Source: Fasciolopsis buskii (taxonomy: Eukaryota; Platyhelminthes; Trematoda; Plagiorchiida; Fasciolidae). From it: DNA of 64,000 nucleotides. A model generated the notes under the pieces. The model saw nothing but the letters and a program-made list of their open reading frames with translations. It had not been told where the DNA came from and did not search any database. The translations under genes and the position numbers were made by a program. This document shows positions 60,901-64,000 of this stretch, one piece after another (the first letter of the stretch is position 1; each line of letters starts with the position of its first letter). The stretch covers positions 281,881 through 345,880 of the forward strand of contig LUCM01010391.1 in assembly GCA_008360955.1 (NCBI GenBank), read 5' to 3'.

Positions 60901-63817
60901 CAGCGCCTCACTCAGCATTAAGAAACTGTGGAAGAATTGCACAGCTGTTTCGTCCTCTCTTGGGATCATCAGCAGTGCTTATATACCGCGCCTGAACTAA
61001 AATACAAACCCGGGACTGACAATTGAGTCAAACGCCCGAGCCATTACATTTGCTGGACGGTCTGTCCACGGTTCATCGAACATCACCACACGATATAGCG
61101 CCCTTATCAGTATGTAGATTTTGGAGGCTGCAGACCTTTGATCACCATATGCTCGACCTCTAGGTGATAGACGGCTTCTTTTTAGAATGAAAACATTACA
61201 AACAACCAAACAGCTCTGCTACCTGGTAGTCTATAGTCGTAGAAGACTTAATGCGGTTTTCAAGGGAATCATCATTGCACTTCTTTAGTCAGTGGGGTTT
61301 ATCTTATTCTCGCGAGCTGAGGTGACGGATCAAGTGTCACGCTGATCAGGAGAAGGGGAAACAGACACTCACACAGTTTTTCGAATAATAAATCATGAAT
61401 TCGACGTATCTAACCGCATGCACGGACGAGTTGACTGACACATCATTAACTGCGACCGACCGGTCGAGGAGGGCATGCGCGACTTGCAATACGAAAGATA
61501 ACGAAAATCTTATACTACTTATTGGAATGTGTATTTCCCAATAATGATAGATTATTGTGCCTCCGTTACTAAATGGTTGCATAACACCAATGGCTCAACA
61601 TCGTCTTACTTTGACTTGTCCACATGAGAGCATCGCGGTCCCACAGTATAAAACCTCTGAGTCATAGTTTATTAGCGGGGGCGTTTTTGGCAGTCATTGC
61701 ATTCCATTTTGAACAACACAACGTGGCGAACAAGCTCGTTTTCAGTTATTCGTATTCATGCCAATACATAACACTAAATATGGTCTGGAGATGGTTCAAG
61801 GGAAATTGTCCGTTTGCATTCACATCACTTCACAACTCTAAGAATGCGTCTGTGTGTATGTGTAATTGGTCAATTTGTCACACGATCAGGTTGTAGACCA
61901 CGAATAACTGAAAACGAGCTTGTTCGCCACGTTGTGTTGTTCTCAGTGTGTTCTATGGGATTTTTCAAGTATTCCATTTTACTACCAACATTCCCATTAC
62001 TGCCCTAGTCATAGAGATGAAGATTTGAGCTCTGTCTAGAGACGCGGTGATCCTCGGTCTTTGAAAAACGTGAACAGACTTAATCACATGCGCTTCGCGC
62101 CTTCCTGATTGGGGCCCAAGAGATGAAGACTGTCGCTGGTTGGAGACGTTGAAAAATGTCTCACAACCGCAGTTGATGGCGTGAACGTTTTGTGGCCCGT
62201 CCGTGGAATTTATTTCCTTTAAAAAGAACCGAAAAACAACCGAAAAATTCACAAAATATGCACAGTGAAAACACAAAGAAACTGTTGGTTTGTTATGGTT
62301 TATTGTTTTCCCTCTATTGTTTATTCCTTTTACGTAATCCCACTGATAAATTGTTAGTTGGCACCATGCTTGTTTTCAAGCCGGTTTATTATATATATAT
62401 ATATTTATATATACGGTCTGTAGTAAAAATGACATTCCGGCTTATTCATGCGTGTCCGTTAGCAGTGATCGGACAAAACACGCAGAATTTACTCGCAGAA
62501 TCAATGCAGATAGCTTAGGCGCAATTCACGTTGACATTTCTCACTATGACTTTCTGCAATTGTTGAATTGCTTTGCGTAGATCGTTCGCAAGAGTGAGTA
62601 AGATTTAGGCGACGATTCGCCATGCCATATTATTACTCAACTTCTCGGTGAAAACTATGAAAACACCGCTTGTCAGGAAGCAACAACAGTGCAAACCCGT
62701 CTGTGTTCTAATGGCGCTTCTGCTACCATTACACACTCAAAGTATCAGTGCAACGGAAGCGGGCAGGTCCCATGACCCCTAAAGTCCACTACACGCAAAG
62801 TGACAGGGGCGACAGACAAGGCCCTGAAACTTCGAGTGCCACTGAACTATGTAAGACCACAACATTAAAAAAGCATCACGTCGAACACCGTTTCTCCAGT
62901 ACACTTCGAACCTTCGCTCGGTTCAGATTCTTTACGAATGATCAATCTGAGTTTCATTAGAATAATAATTACTTACCCAAGAGTTGTGGATACCGACGGT
63001 CCCAAAAAATGACGACAATTCCTGATAATTCCATTTTAGGTGCTTTGGCTTTATATTTACGCTGGTACTCCATAATGCCAACGCAACTTTTAGTTCCGTT
63101 TTTCACCTTTTAATGGATAAATCATTGACAAAATTTGTTTCTTAGATCGGGAATAAATTTCGATTTCTGAGCACCTCTTTTCTTTCTGATTGGGTAGCTG
63201 ATTAAATTACTTAAAAAGCTCAATTGCCATAAATTAACAACAGTTGTCTCAGAACTTTGTTGAGTCGTTTCATCCCCGTTGGTCGAAACGAACAGAAGTG
63301 CATGACTACCGTAATCCGAATAATACTCGAGTTCAGGAGGAATGAGATTTTCATCAAACACACTAATCGTCAAGATGTTCGACAATTTAACACTAATTTC
63401 AGCTTGGTTTACACCATCCTTACTTCAATCACCGTGATCCAAACCAACAATGGATATCTCTATGAAGAACCGAAGTTAATCAAATTACCCACTTTAAAAA
63501 CGATCTGCAAACGTTGTCTCATTGTTACCATCGATATTACACGCTGTTACATGAGAATGATCTTGGTCACACAATAAGGAAACAATCCACCATTTTGCGT
63601 GATGTGAAACACAAGATAGTGTTCTACTCACTTTGCCCAATCGCTGGAACTGTGGTTCAAATCCTTTGGAAAAATGTGCATCGATAACCGCGGAGAAAAT
63701 TCGCAGCATCGTGCTGTCATCAAACTCGTTCACGCCCAGCACATTCATATGGCGCGTTAGACGAGAGGTTATGTCATTTCGTCCACCTCCCGGTGGTCCC
63801 ATTGCAGCCATGAAACG
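530..63817 (-). CDS. DNAH3: Axonemal dynein heavy chain 3-like gene, 15 internal exons (both ends outside window)
   Basis: Joined exons, high to low: 63632-63817, 60450-60632, 54986-55358, 45854-46164, 41813-41980, 32290-32423, 30142-30568, 24654-25061, 17562-17774, 15421-15709, 11790-12526, 10320-10480, 6101-6258, 5461-5615, 530-944. They total 4318 bases, giving 1439 codons plus one base, with no stop and consistent phase at every GT-AG junction. The product is the ATP-driven motor chain of an inner dynein arm, which walks on the B-tubule of axonemal doublets. The order AAA3, AAA4, coiled-coil stalk with microtubule-binding tip, AAA5 with buttress, AAA6 is visible. DNAH3 is preferred over the close relatives DNAH7 and DNAH12 because motifs such as [20 protein letters not shown] and [18 protein letters not shown] match that class as I remember it. 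Full-length family members are about 4000 residues, so roughly a third is present. Nothing suggests a pseudogene. Confidence 0.92.
945..5460 (-). other. DNAH3-like intron w14-w15 (4516 bp)
   Basis: Canonical GT-AG intron. The only recognisable repeat is a non-LTR 3' end at 2515-2614. Around 1260-1350 the sequence is rich in alternating CA/GT words but has no clear repeat unit. Short open frames around 3.3-4.0 kb on both strands match nothing I know. Confidence 0.8.
2515..2614 (+). mobile_element. 3' end of a non-LTR retrotransposon with ACAAT-repeat tail
   Basis: The stretch TGCGACATCATTGATTGTAT, followed by a tail of ACAAT units (about 2595-2613), resembles the sequence just after the reverse transcriptase of the element at 52.65-54.35 kb (TGCGACGTTACTGATTATAC). 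A T-rich tract precedes both. The tandem tail is typical of non-LTR 3' ends. No coding part of the element is recognisable here, as expected of a heavily 5'-truncated insertion. Confidence 0.55.
5461..5615 (-). CDS. DNAH3: DNAH3-like exon w14: AAA6 middle part
   Basis: Encodes two bases of Asp1250 and 51 codons (1251-1301). The acceptor is GGGATCCAG before ATGTC; the donor is GTAGGC after CAA. It reads [20 protein letters not shown] and then [20 protein letters not shown]. The acceptor was chosen over the upstream open frame because it restores the family spacing between GLM in w13 and MYD here (15 residues). [10 protein letters not shown] is near-invariant in dyneins. Confidence 0.93.
5616..6100 (-). 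other. DNAH3-like intron w13-w14 (485 bp)
   Basis: By far the shortest intron in the window. A GC-rich patch at about 5815-5880 contains an imperfect palindrome around AGCACCAGCGCTGGGGCGCT. No coding or mobile sequence is recognised. Confidence 0.75.
6101..6258 (-). CDS. DNAH3: DNAH3-like exon w13: AAA6 N-terminal part
   Basis: Encodes one base of Glu1197, 52 codons (1198-1249) and one base of Asp1250. The acceptor is TTTCACAG before GAATAA; the donor is G|GTGAGT. Contains [20 protein letters not shown] and [23 protein letters not shown]6 signatures and one of the better discriminators for the DNAH3 class. Its spacing to the next exon is short for this gene (485 bp). Confidence 0.94.
6259..10319 (-). 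other. DNAH3-like intron w12-w13 (4061 bp)
   Basis: GT-AG intron. It contains an (AT)8 microsatellite at 9495-9510. No mobile element or conserved coding sequence is recognised; open frames are short and unlike known proteins. Confidence 0.75.
9495..9510. repeat. (AT)8 microsatellite
   Basis: Eight uninterrupted AT units inside an intron. Confidence 0.9.
10320..10480 (-). CDS. DNAH3: DNAH3-like exon w12: AAA5-AAA6 connection
   Basis: A short exon found by reading across the gap. It has 53 codons plus two bases (1144-1196 and the start of Glu1197). The acceptor is TGATTTCAG before TCGATT; the donor is GA|GTGAGT. It reads [20 protein letters not shown] followed by [20 protein letters not shown], matching the family's CRSLFEkdKLLFS block. 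The reading frame stays open across both joins, and no residues are missing relative to relatives. Confidence 0.93.
10481..11789 (-). other. DNAH3-like intron w11-w12 (1309 bp)
   Basis: GT-AG intron. I see no repeat, RNA gene or conserved coding sequence in it. An open frame at 11260-11559 on the plus strand is unrecognised. Confidence 0.75.
11790..12526 (-). CDS. DNAH3: DNAH3-like exon w11: AAA5 body, buttress and link to AAA6
   Basis: The longest exon: two bases of Gly898 and 245 codons (899-1143). The acceptor is CAACATAG before GTCAGG; the donor is GTATGT after TCG. In order it has [20 protein letters not shown], then [19 protein letters not shown] (the AAA5 Walker B-like strand), [19 protein letters not shown] and [21 protein letters not shown] coiled coil then follows ([20 protein letters not shown] through [15 protein letters not shown]), which I assign to the buttress that supports the stalk. 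It ends [20 protein letters not shown]. Confidence 0.95.
12527..15420 (-). other. DNAH3-like intron w10-w11 (2894 bp)
   Basis: GT-AG intron. Open frames on both strands at about 14.15-14.58 kb overlap and resemble nothing known. No repeat is recognised. Confidence 0.75.
15421..15709 (-). CDS. DNAH3: DNAH3-like exon w10: AAA5 N-terminal part
   Basis: Encodes 96 residues plus one base (802-897 and the start of Gly898). The acceptor is TTTCATAG before AACCGC; the donor is G|GTACGG. It contains [36 protein letters not shown] and [13 protein letters not shown], signatures of AAA5, and ends [12 protein letters not shown]5 does not bind nucleotide in this family, and no intact P-loop is seen here. 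Confidence 0.94.
15710..17561 (-). other. DNAH3-like intron w9-w10 (1852 bp)
   Basis: GT-AG intron. Contains an exon-like minus-strand stretch starting at 16877 (see findings). It is not needed to complete the dynein frame, because w9 and w10 join without a gap. Nothing else is recognised. Confidence 0.75.
17562..17774 (-). CDS. DNAH3: DNAH3-like exon w9: descending stalk helix (CC2) into AAA5
   Basis: Encodes 71 residues (731-801), phase 0 at both ends. The acceptor is TTATTCAG before ATGAAC; the donor is GTAATT. The first 40 residues ([20 protein letters not shown] and on to [13 protein letters not shown]) are continuous coiled coil, pairing with w7. It then reads [19 protein letters not shown], the conserved hinge where the stalk re-enters the ring at AAA5. 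The leading Met is an internal residue, not a start codon. Confidence 0.95.
18086..18260 (-). mobile_element. tRNA-derived SINE, copy B
   Basis: Read on the minus strand it starts CCGACGGTGGTCAAACGG (A-box-like) and goes through a GATTCGGATCC B-box-like stretch. It then has a body with CCTCTGTTGAGAA and CTTCCTGAAAATAATG, and ends in an A-rich tail with GTAAAAAG. The same order recurs at 36.0, 56.9 and 57.4 kb. The 5' part resembles a tRNA with A and B boxes, which would give internal RNA polymerase III promotion. Confidence 0.75.
18772..19560 (+). mobile_element. Decayed non-LTR retrotransposon reverse transcriptase
   Basis: Broken frames read [18 protein letters not shown], then [12 protein letters not shown], then [20 protein letters not shown] and [20 protein letters not shown]. 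These are the fingers, palm and thumb of a non-LTR reverse transcriptase of a type common in flukes. The catalytic YADD is kept. Frameshifts and a stop between palm blocks show it is dead. It is 5'-truncated and breaks off at about 19555, where repeat R-A follows. Same family as the elements at 21.65 and 34.65-35.97 kb. Clade not resolved. Confidence 0.85.
19586..19706 (+). repeat. Repeat family R-A, copy 1
   Basis: Contains CAATTGTCCGGCTCCTTGTC and, about 30 bases on, GTCGATTTAAGCTCAACGAC and CTTGATGTCAGTAAAC. The same blocks appear at 22266-22390 and 60089-60290, and inverted at 22928-23114. This copy sits between a non-LTR remnant and the gag-like part of the Gypsy-like element. It stops earlier than the other copies. 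Confidence 0.7.
19715..21645 (+). mobile_element. Decayed Ty3/Gypsy-like retrotransposon (gag, zinc knuckle, protease, reverse transcriptase)
   Basis: In order: a gag-like block ([13 protein letters not shown], then [20 protein letters not shown]), a zinc-knuckle pair at 20279-20371, a protease start [11 protein letters not shown] near 20523, and reverse transcriptase from about 20.9 kb with [14 protein letters not shown] and [10 protein letters not shown]. The first knuckle has Arg where His is expected and the second has lost a Cys. Several frameshifts and stops interrupt the frame. RNase H and integrase are absent: the sequence breaks at about 21645, where a non-LTR element begins. Long terminal repeats were not identified. 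Confidence 0.85.
21650..22262 (+). mobile_element. 5'-truncated non-LTR reverse transcriptase inserted into the Gypsy-like element
   Basis: Starts within the palm ([15 protein letters not shown]), shifts frame, then runs open through [20 protein letters not shown], the thumb and the connection domain ([39 protein letters not shown]). The catalytic YADD is changed to YPGD, losing the first catalytic Asp, so it is inactive. The abrupt start inside Gypsy-like sequence suggests it landed there after the Gypsy-like element. It ends where R-A copy 2 begins. Confidence 0.85.
22266..22390 (+). repeat. Repeat family R-A, copy 2
   Basis: Contains AACGATTTACGCTCACCGAC, CTTGATGTCTGTAAACGCGG and GTGAATGACCTGATCGGTGA, ending near the CCGTCCCTCCCAG block. 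It begins exactly where the reverse transcriptase motif WWEHxVSN ends and is followed by a different non-LTR fragment. Confidence 0.7.
22400..22615 (+). mobile_element. Non-LTR reverse transcriptase C-terminal fragment
   Basis: Reads [20 protein letters not shown] followed by a stop; shifted frames then give [12 protein letters not shown] and RWENFVSN. This is the same thumb and connection region seen at 21.98-22.26 kb and at 34.65-35.07 kb, so it is a second, independently decayed copy. Confidence 0.65.
22928..23114 (-). repeat. Repeat family R-A, copy 3 (inverted)
   Basis: On the minus strand: a CA-rich stretch, GGACGAATTGCACAGTTCCT, GATCGATTTATACTTATCGA, CTTGAAGTCTGTAACTGTGA, then CCTCATTCATTCGCCAATCG and GTGAACGGTTGTTCTGTCTC. 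The block order equals that of copy 4 at 60.1 kb. Confidence 0.65.
24654..25061 (-). CDS. DNAH3: DNAH3-like exon w8: microtubule-binding domain and start of CC2
   Basis: Encodes 136 residues (595-730), phase 0 at both ends. The acceptor is AACCACAG before GATATAAC; the donor is GTAAGT after CAG. It starts [20 protein letters not shown], the proline-kinked entry into the stalk tip, and includes the globular tip ([39 protein letters not shown]). It ends with [20 protein letters not shown], where the descending helix begins. The whole tip that grips tubulin lies on this exon. A loop with basic residues ([12 protein letters not shown]) sits where axonemal dyneins carry their variable insert. Confidence 0.95.
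26240..26450 (-). mobile_element. Possible non-LTR reverse transcriptase C-terminal remnant
   Basis: The minus-strand frame reads [20 protein letters not shown] followed by [11 protein letters not shown]. This resembles the block YGSETWPLRVEDVRRLSVF..RCLRSIAR found near the end of the non-LTR family present elsewhere in the window. Divergence is high, and the call rests on about 30 residues. Confidence 0.4.
27172..27624 (+). other. Unassigned 150-codon open frame
   Basis: The longest open frame outside the dynein and transposon regions, apart from the 153-codon gag-like frame. It is charged: [20 protein letters not shown], then [20 protein letters not shown], and ends in a Gly-rich tail ([11 protein letters not shown]). 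The frame is open upstream of the first Met for some codons. I do not recognise a family. The charged N-terminal half would suit a coiled-coil or a retroelement ORF1/gag product, but that is a guess. No promoter or splice evidence is seen. Confidence 0.3.
27980..28122 (-). repeat. Repeat family R-B, inverted copy
   Basis: On the minus strand it reads CCTGACTGAGCTGGGGCCTG, then GCAAGCAAAGTC, then TTTCGTTTTGCTCCAGTTTC and AGACC. These are the same blocks, in the same order and spacing, as at 41.40-41.56 kb and 28.39-28.54 kb. Confidence 0.6.
28388..28540 (+). repeat. Repeat family R-B, forward copy
   Basis: Contains ACACATGATGACGCCCCCTG, ACTGAGCTGGGC, CAAGCAAACAAAGTCAGCGG and, 60 bases on, GAATTCCGTTTTGGCCTTGC and GTCAGACCGTTTTGG. 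It lies 265 bp from the inverted copy at 27980-28122. Confidence 0.6.
28583..29032 (+). other. Unassigned 149-codon open frame
   Basis: Starts just after the forward R-B copy. Composition is rich in Ser, Arg, Gly and Thr ([40 protein letters not shown]). It overlaps a second open frame at 28422-28676. No family is recognised, and it may simply reflect GC-richer repeat sequence. Confidence 0.2.
30142..30568 (-). CDS. DNAH3: DNAH3-like exon w7: AAA4 lid and ascending stalk helix (CC1)
   Basis: Encodes residues 452-594 (one base of Arg452, then 142 codons). The acceptor is TTACGCAG before ATATTTGG; the donor is GTGAGT. It opens with [20 protein letters not shown], the AAA4 lid, then runs into a long heptad-rich helix from about residue 480 ([18 protein letters not shown], then [20 protein letters not shown]). 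This helix, rich in Lys, Glu, Ala and Gln, is the ascending half of the antiparallel stalk. It ends [19 protein letters not shown] and [10 protein letters not shown] just below the tip. Confidence 0.95.
30569..32289 (-). other. DNAH3-like intron w6-w7 (1721 bp)
   Basis: GT-AG intron with a phase-2 junction. I see no repeat or coding sequence that I recognise. Confidence 0.75.
32290..32423 (-). CDS. DNAH3: DNAH3-like exon w6: end of AAA4 large domain
   Basis: Encodes 44 residues plus two bases (408-451 and the start of Arg452). The acceptor is TTTTCCAG before GTTTGG; the donor is AG|GTGGGT. It starts [15 protein letters not shown], then an acidic helix [14 protein letters not shown] and the conserved [14 protein letters not shown]. 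The upstream 9.4-kb intron is the longest in the window. Phase 2 at the 3' end is matched by a single base at the start of w7. Confidence 0.93.
32717..32731. repeat. (GA)n microsatellite
   Basis: Seven GA units; a shorter GA-rich tract occurs at about 33239-33261. Confidence 0.85.
34650..35965 (-). mobile_element. Non-LTR retrotransposon remnant: endonuclease plus reverse transcriptase C-terminus, middle deleted
   Basis: On the minus strand, the 5' part (35965-35325) reads [51 protein letters not shown] and [20 protein letters not shown], then NSRSFWLTD. This is an apurinic-type endonuclease domain with its AGDFN motif, broken by stops and frameshifts. The 3' part (35070-34650) reads [17 protein letters not shown], then [19 protein letters not shown] and RLSVFEHNC, the reverse transcriptase thumb and connection. 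The palm with its catalytic YADD is missing between them, within about 250 bp. Order and strand fit a single element that lost its centre. It is the only copy here that preserves endonuclease sequence. Confidence 0.8.
36021..36167 (-). mobile_element. tRNA-derived SINE, copy C (B-box region deleted)
   Basis: On the minus strand: CCGGCGATGGCCAAGCGGAT (A-box), GGTGTTTGGACGTGAAGGTC, then directly AACTTCCCCACTTGG, TACCTCTGGTGACCACGG, CCCCCTTCCTGAAAAATGAT and an AGTAAAAGATAAAAA tail. Relative to copies A and B it lacks the 30 or so bases holding the B box, so it could no longer be transcribed by RNA polymerase III from its own promoter. Confidence 0.75.
36767..36783. repeat. (TA)n microsatellite
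   Basis: Uninterrupted alternating TA tract in an intron. Confidence 0.9.
41403..41560 (+). repeat. Repeat family R-B, third copy
   Basis: Contains ACACATGATGACACAACCCT, GACTGAGT, GAAGCAAACAAAGTCAGC and ATTTTCGTTTTGCTCCAGTT followed by TCAGACCGTTTCG. The second half matches the inverted copy at 28.0 kb best, while the first half matches the forward copy at 28.4 kb. Confidence 0.6.
41813..41980 (-). CDS. DNAH3: DNAH3-like exon w5: AAA4 sensor region
   Basis: Encodes 56 residues (352-407), phase 0 at both ends. The acceptor is CTCATTTAG before GGTCGC; the donor is GTGAGT. It contains [40 protein letters not shown] and TIDWFH: the family's LAMSPIGD sensor loop and the arginine-rich strip facing AAA5. 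DWFH joins VWPEDAL in the next exon with no gap relative to the family. Confidence 0.94.
41981..45853 (-). other. DNAH3-like intron w4-w5 (3873 bp)
   Basis: GT-AG intron inside AAA4. Several open frames of 60-100 codons occur at 43.6-44.6 kb on both strands; none resembles a known protein. No repeat is recognised. Confidence 0.75.
45854..46164 (-). CDS. DNAH3: DNAH3-like exon w4: AAA4 Walker A and Walker B
   Basis: Encodes the last two bases of Gly248 and residues 249-351. The acceptor is CTCATAG before GTGTTGG; the donor is GTAACC after GAG. Joined to w3 it gives [14 protein letters not shown], the AAA4 P-loop as usually seen in axonemal dyneins (Arg in place of the standard Lys). A Walker B-like TVFLFSDSQ lies around window residues 300-308, followed by [20 protein letters not shown] and [14 protein letters not shown]. 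This is the third of the dynein AAA sites able to bind nucleotide; it modulates rather than drives stepping. Confidence 0.95.
47587..47660 (+). repeat. tRNA-like repeat of a different family
   Basis: Reads CGGGCGGTCAAGTGGAGTAC (A-box-like GGTCAAGTGG), and about 35 bases on AGGTCTCGAATCTCAGCTGC (B-box-like). A and B boxes are at tRNA-like spacing, but acceptor ends do not pair convincingly, so it is not a tRNA gene. It differs in sequence from the four-copy SINE. An 11-bp perfect hairpin follows at 47724-47761 (arms AAAGAACTCGG and CCGAGTTCTTT, 16-base loop). Confidence 0.4.
49909..50137 (+). mobile_element. Tc1/mariner transposase C-terminal fragment
   Basis: Reads [17 protein letters not shown], the SPDLxPxENLW block that contains the third catalytic acid (Glu) of DD34E transposases. 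A stop follows at once, then further on [14 protein letters not shown], corresponding to the conserved MPRR helix near the end. The N-terminal DNA-binding domain and the first two catalytic Asp residues are not found. Inverted repeats were not identified. Confidence 0.7.
52653..54345 (+). mobile_element. Decayed non-LTR retrotransposon, second family
   Basis: Open stretches in changing frames read [20 protein letters not shown] then PIPKSN, then [54 protein letters not shown] and [18 protein letters not shown]. They cover most of a reverse transcriptase plus its C-terminal region. The FAYADD palm block is damaged (KDADNAAL), and there are many stops. It differs from the 18.8, 21.65 and 34.65-35.97 kb family. 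The 3' flank to about 54345 matches the short 3' end at 2.5 kb. The endonuclease is not recognised. Confidence 0.8.
54516..54707 (-). repeat. Single-armed copy of the foldback repeat
   Basis: On the minus strand: GAACAACACAACGTGGCGAA (start of the arm at 54705), the rest of a 41-base arm identical to that at 61.7 kb, then a body very similar to 61754-61895 (CATGCCAATACGTAACATTA, TTTGCATTCACATCTGC, ATGTAATTGATCAATTTATC). The second arm is missing. Confidence 0.75.
54986..55358 (-). CDS. DNAH3: DNAH3-like exon w3: AAA3-AAA4 connector and start of AAA4 P-loop
   Basis: Encodes 124 residues plus one base (124-247 and the first base of Gly248). The acceptor is CGAACAG before GTTTACCG; the donor is G|GTAAGT. 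It begins [10 protein letters not shown], passes through a variable connector ([13 protein letters not shown]) and ends with [20 protein letters not shown], then GHALLV, the beta strand leading into the AAA4 nucleotide-binding loop. The donor falls inside the first P-loop glycine codon, so the ATP-binding motif is completed only after splicing to w4, 8.8 kb away. Confidence 0.94.
56928..57105 (+). mobile_element. tRNA-derived SINE, copy A (most complete)
   Basis: Starts GCCGGCGGTGGCCAAGTGGA (A-box at about 56936-56947) and has a B-box-like GGGTCCGAATC at 56979-56989. Bases about 56930-57003 resemble a tRNA, with the 5' GCCGGCGGT pairing with the ACCGCCGGT that ends it. A unique body follows (CCTCTGTTGGCCACGGCCCC, CTTCCTGAGAAATGATGTAC), then an A-rich tail with repeated AAAAG-type words. 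Confidence 0.8.
57364..57528 (+). mobile_element. tRNA-derived SINE, copy D
   Basis: Same strand as copy A, about 260 bp downstream of it. It has the same order: ACGGTGGCGAATACGTTAGG, GTCGTGGCGTTTGAATGTGA, AGGTCGCTGGCTCGGGACCA (degraded B box), CTCTTCCTGAAAATGACGTA and an A-rich tail. Its middle diverges from copy A, so this is a separate insertion rather than a local duplication. Confidence 0.7.
60089..60290 (+). repeat. Repeat family R-A, copy 4 (longest)
   Basis: Begins with a CA-rich microsatellite (60089-60112), then CGTACAAATTGTCCAGCTCC, ATCGATTTACTCCTATCGGC, CTCGATGTTTGTGAACGTGA, CATTCATTCGGTAAGCGACC and GTGAATGGTTGTTTGGTCTC. It is isolated from any recognised retrotransposon coding sequence. 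Confidence 0.7.
60450..60632 (-). CDS. DNAH3: DNAH3-like exon w2: AAA3 C-terminal lid
   Basis: Encodes 61 residues (63-123), phase 0 at both ends. The acceptor ends CCAAAG before ATCATG; the donor is GTAAGA after GAG. The sequence contains [19 protein letters not shown], one of the most conserved stretches of dynein heavy chains, forming the alpha-helical lid of AAA3 that contacts AAA4. It ends LMRLWVHE; the next exon starts with VYRVFYDRL, and together they restore the conserved [11 protein letters not shown] junction. Confidence 0.94.
61711..61942. mobile_element. 232-bp foldback element with 43-bp perfect terminal inverted repeats
   Basis: The left arm at 61711-61753 starts GAACAACACAACGTGGCGAA; the right arm at 61900-61942 is its exact reverse complement over all 43 bases. 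The 146-bp centre is non-coding. The body and one arm recur at 54516-54707 on the other strand. Size and non-coding nature suit a non-autonomous DNA transposon (MITE or foldback type). No target-site duplication is evident next to the arms. Confidence 0.75.
62389..62413. repeat. TA-rich microsatellite
   Basis: Interrupted alternating AT tract in an intron. Confidence 0.85.
63632..63817 (-). CDS. DNAH3: DNAH3-like exon w1: AAA3 sensor region
   Basis: Encodes 62 residues (window residues 1-62), phase 0 at both ends. The acceptor is TTTTCCAG before CGTTTC; the donor is GTGAGT after the Lys codon. The motif [10 protein letters not shown] is the AAA3 sensor-I loop typical of axonemal dyneins, followed by [12 protein letters not shown] and a helix ending [10 protein letters not shown]. 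The preceding part of AAA3, including its Walker A and B motifs, must lie upstream beyond position 64000. The exon is too well conserved to be a decayed copy, and it joins in frame to the next exon. Confidence 0.92.
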
Positions 63818-64000
63818 CTGGAAAATGTTAAACGAGCGGAGTGTGCAGCACGACTCAGTTGTGTTGAAAACTAATGTGTGTAGAATGGGATAATTCAATT
63901 GCGGGTCATAGAAAAGTGAGATCTTTAACATGGTCACGTTTCCGCTTACGTGTTTATCTATTTGACCAAGGCGTTTGTTTTATCCGTGTGTGTGAACGCC
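63818..64000 (-). other. End of DNAH3-like intron before exon w1
   Basis: Ends with the acceptor TTTTCCAG. The upstream dynein exon is not within these 183 bases. Confidence 0.7.

Larger units (their letters stand above)
60633..63631 (-). other. DNAH3-like intron w1-w2 (2999 bp)
   Basis: Contains the foldback element at 61711-61942 and a TA-rich tract at 62389-62413. Remaining open frames are not recognised. Confidence 0.8.

Noticed and set aside
62192..62518. 108-codon plus-strand frame with hydrophobic segments
   Set aside because: Its middle is a translated TA microsatellite (repeated Tyr-Ile), so the membrane-like stretch is an artefact.
1..64000. tRNA genes, rRNA, CRISPR arrays, bacterial operons
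   Set aside because: Scanned by eye on both strands. tRNA-like stretches are degraded SINE heads without closed cloverleafs, and no regularly spaced direct repeats were seen.

Overview
The window looks like nuclear DNA from a parasitic flatworm, most likely a digenean fluke with a large genome. This is an inference from three things: one conserved flagellar motor gene is spread over the whole 64 kb by very long introns, base composition is moderately AT-rich, and the introns are full of decayed non-LTR, Ty3/Gypsy-like and tRNA-derived elements of the kind known from fluke genomes. No bacterial gene, rRNA, tRNA gene or CRISPR array was seen.

One gene dominates. Fifteen consecutive internal exons on the minus strand (transcription runs from about 63.8 kb down to 0.5 kb) encode a 1439-residue stretch of an axonemal dynein heavy chain. 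It matches the DNAH3 class best by eye. All 14 internal junctions have GT donors and AG acceptors, and all phases agree, so the 4318 coding bases form one open frame. The stretch runs from the sensor region of AAA3, through AAA4, the stalk, the microtubule-binding tip, AAA5 and its buttress, into AAA6. The N-terminal tail, linker and AAA1-2 lie beyond 64000. The C-terminal domain lies beyond position 1. Introns make up about 93% of the window, from 485 bp to 9.4 kb.

Region by region, from high to low coordinates. 63.8-55 kb holds AAA3 and the AAA3-AAA4 connector; its introns carry a 232-bp foldback element with 43-bp perfect arms, two tRNA-derived SINE copies and a copy of repeat family R-A. 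55-46 kb is an 8.8-kb intron that splits the AAA4 P-loop and holds a non-LTR element, a Tc1/mariner fragment and a tRNA-like repeat. 46-32 kb encodes AAA4; its 9.4-kb intron holds an internally deleted non-LTR element and a SINE. 30.6-24.6 kb holds the first stalk helix and the microtubule-binding tip, separated by an intron with an inverted pair of R-B repeats and unassigned ORFs. 24.6-17.8 kb is an intron carrying a nested pile of non-LTR and Gypsy-like remnants. 17.8-0.5 kb encodes the second stalk helix, AAA5, the buttress and AAA6 with few recognisable repeats.

Functionally the window serves one product: an inner-arm dynein motor chain of motile cilia and flagella (in flukes expected in sperm, flame cells and the ciliated larva). 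Everything else appears to be intronic repeat load. The less-described parts are the repeat families: the SINE (four copies), the foldback element, R-A and R-B.
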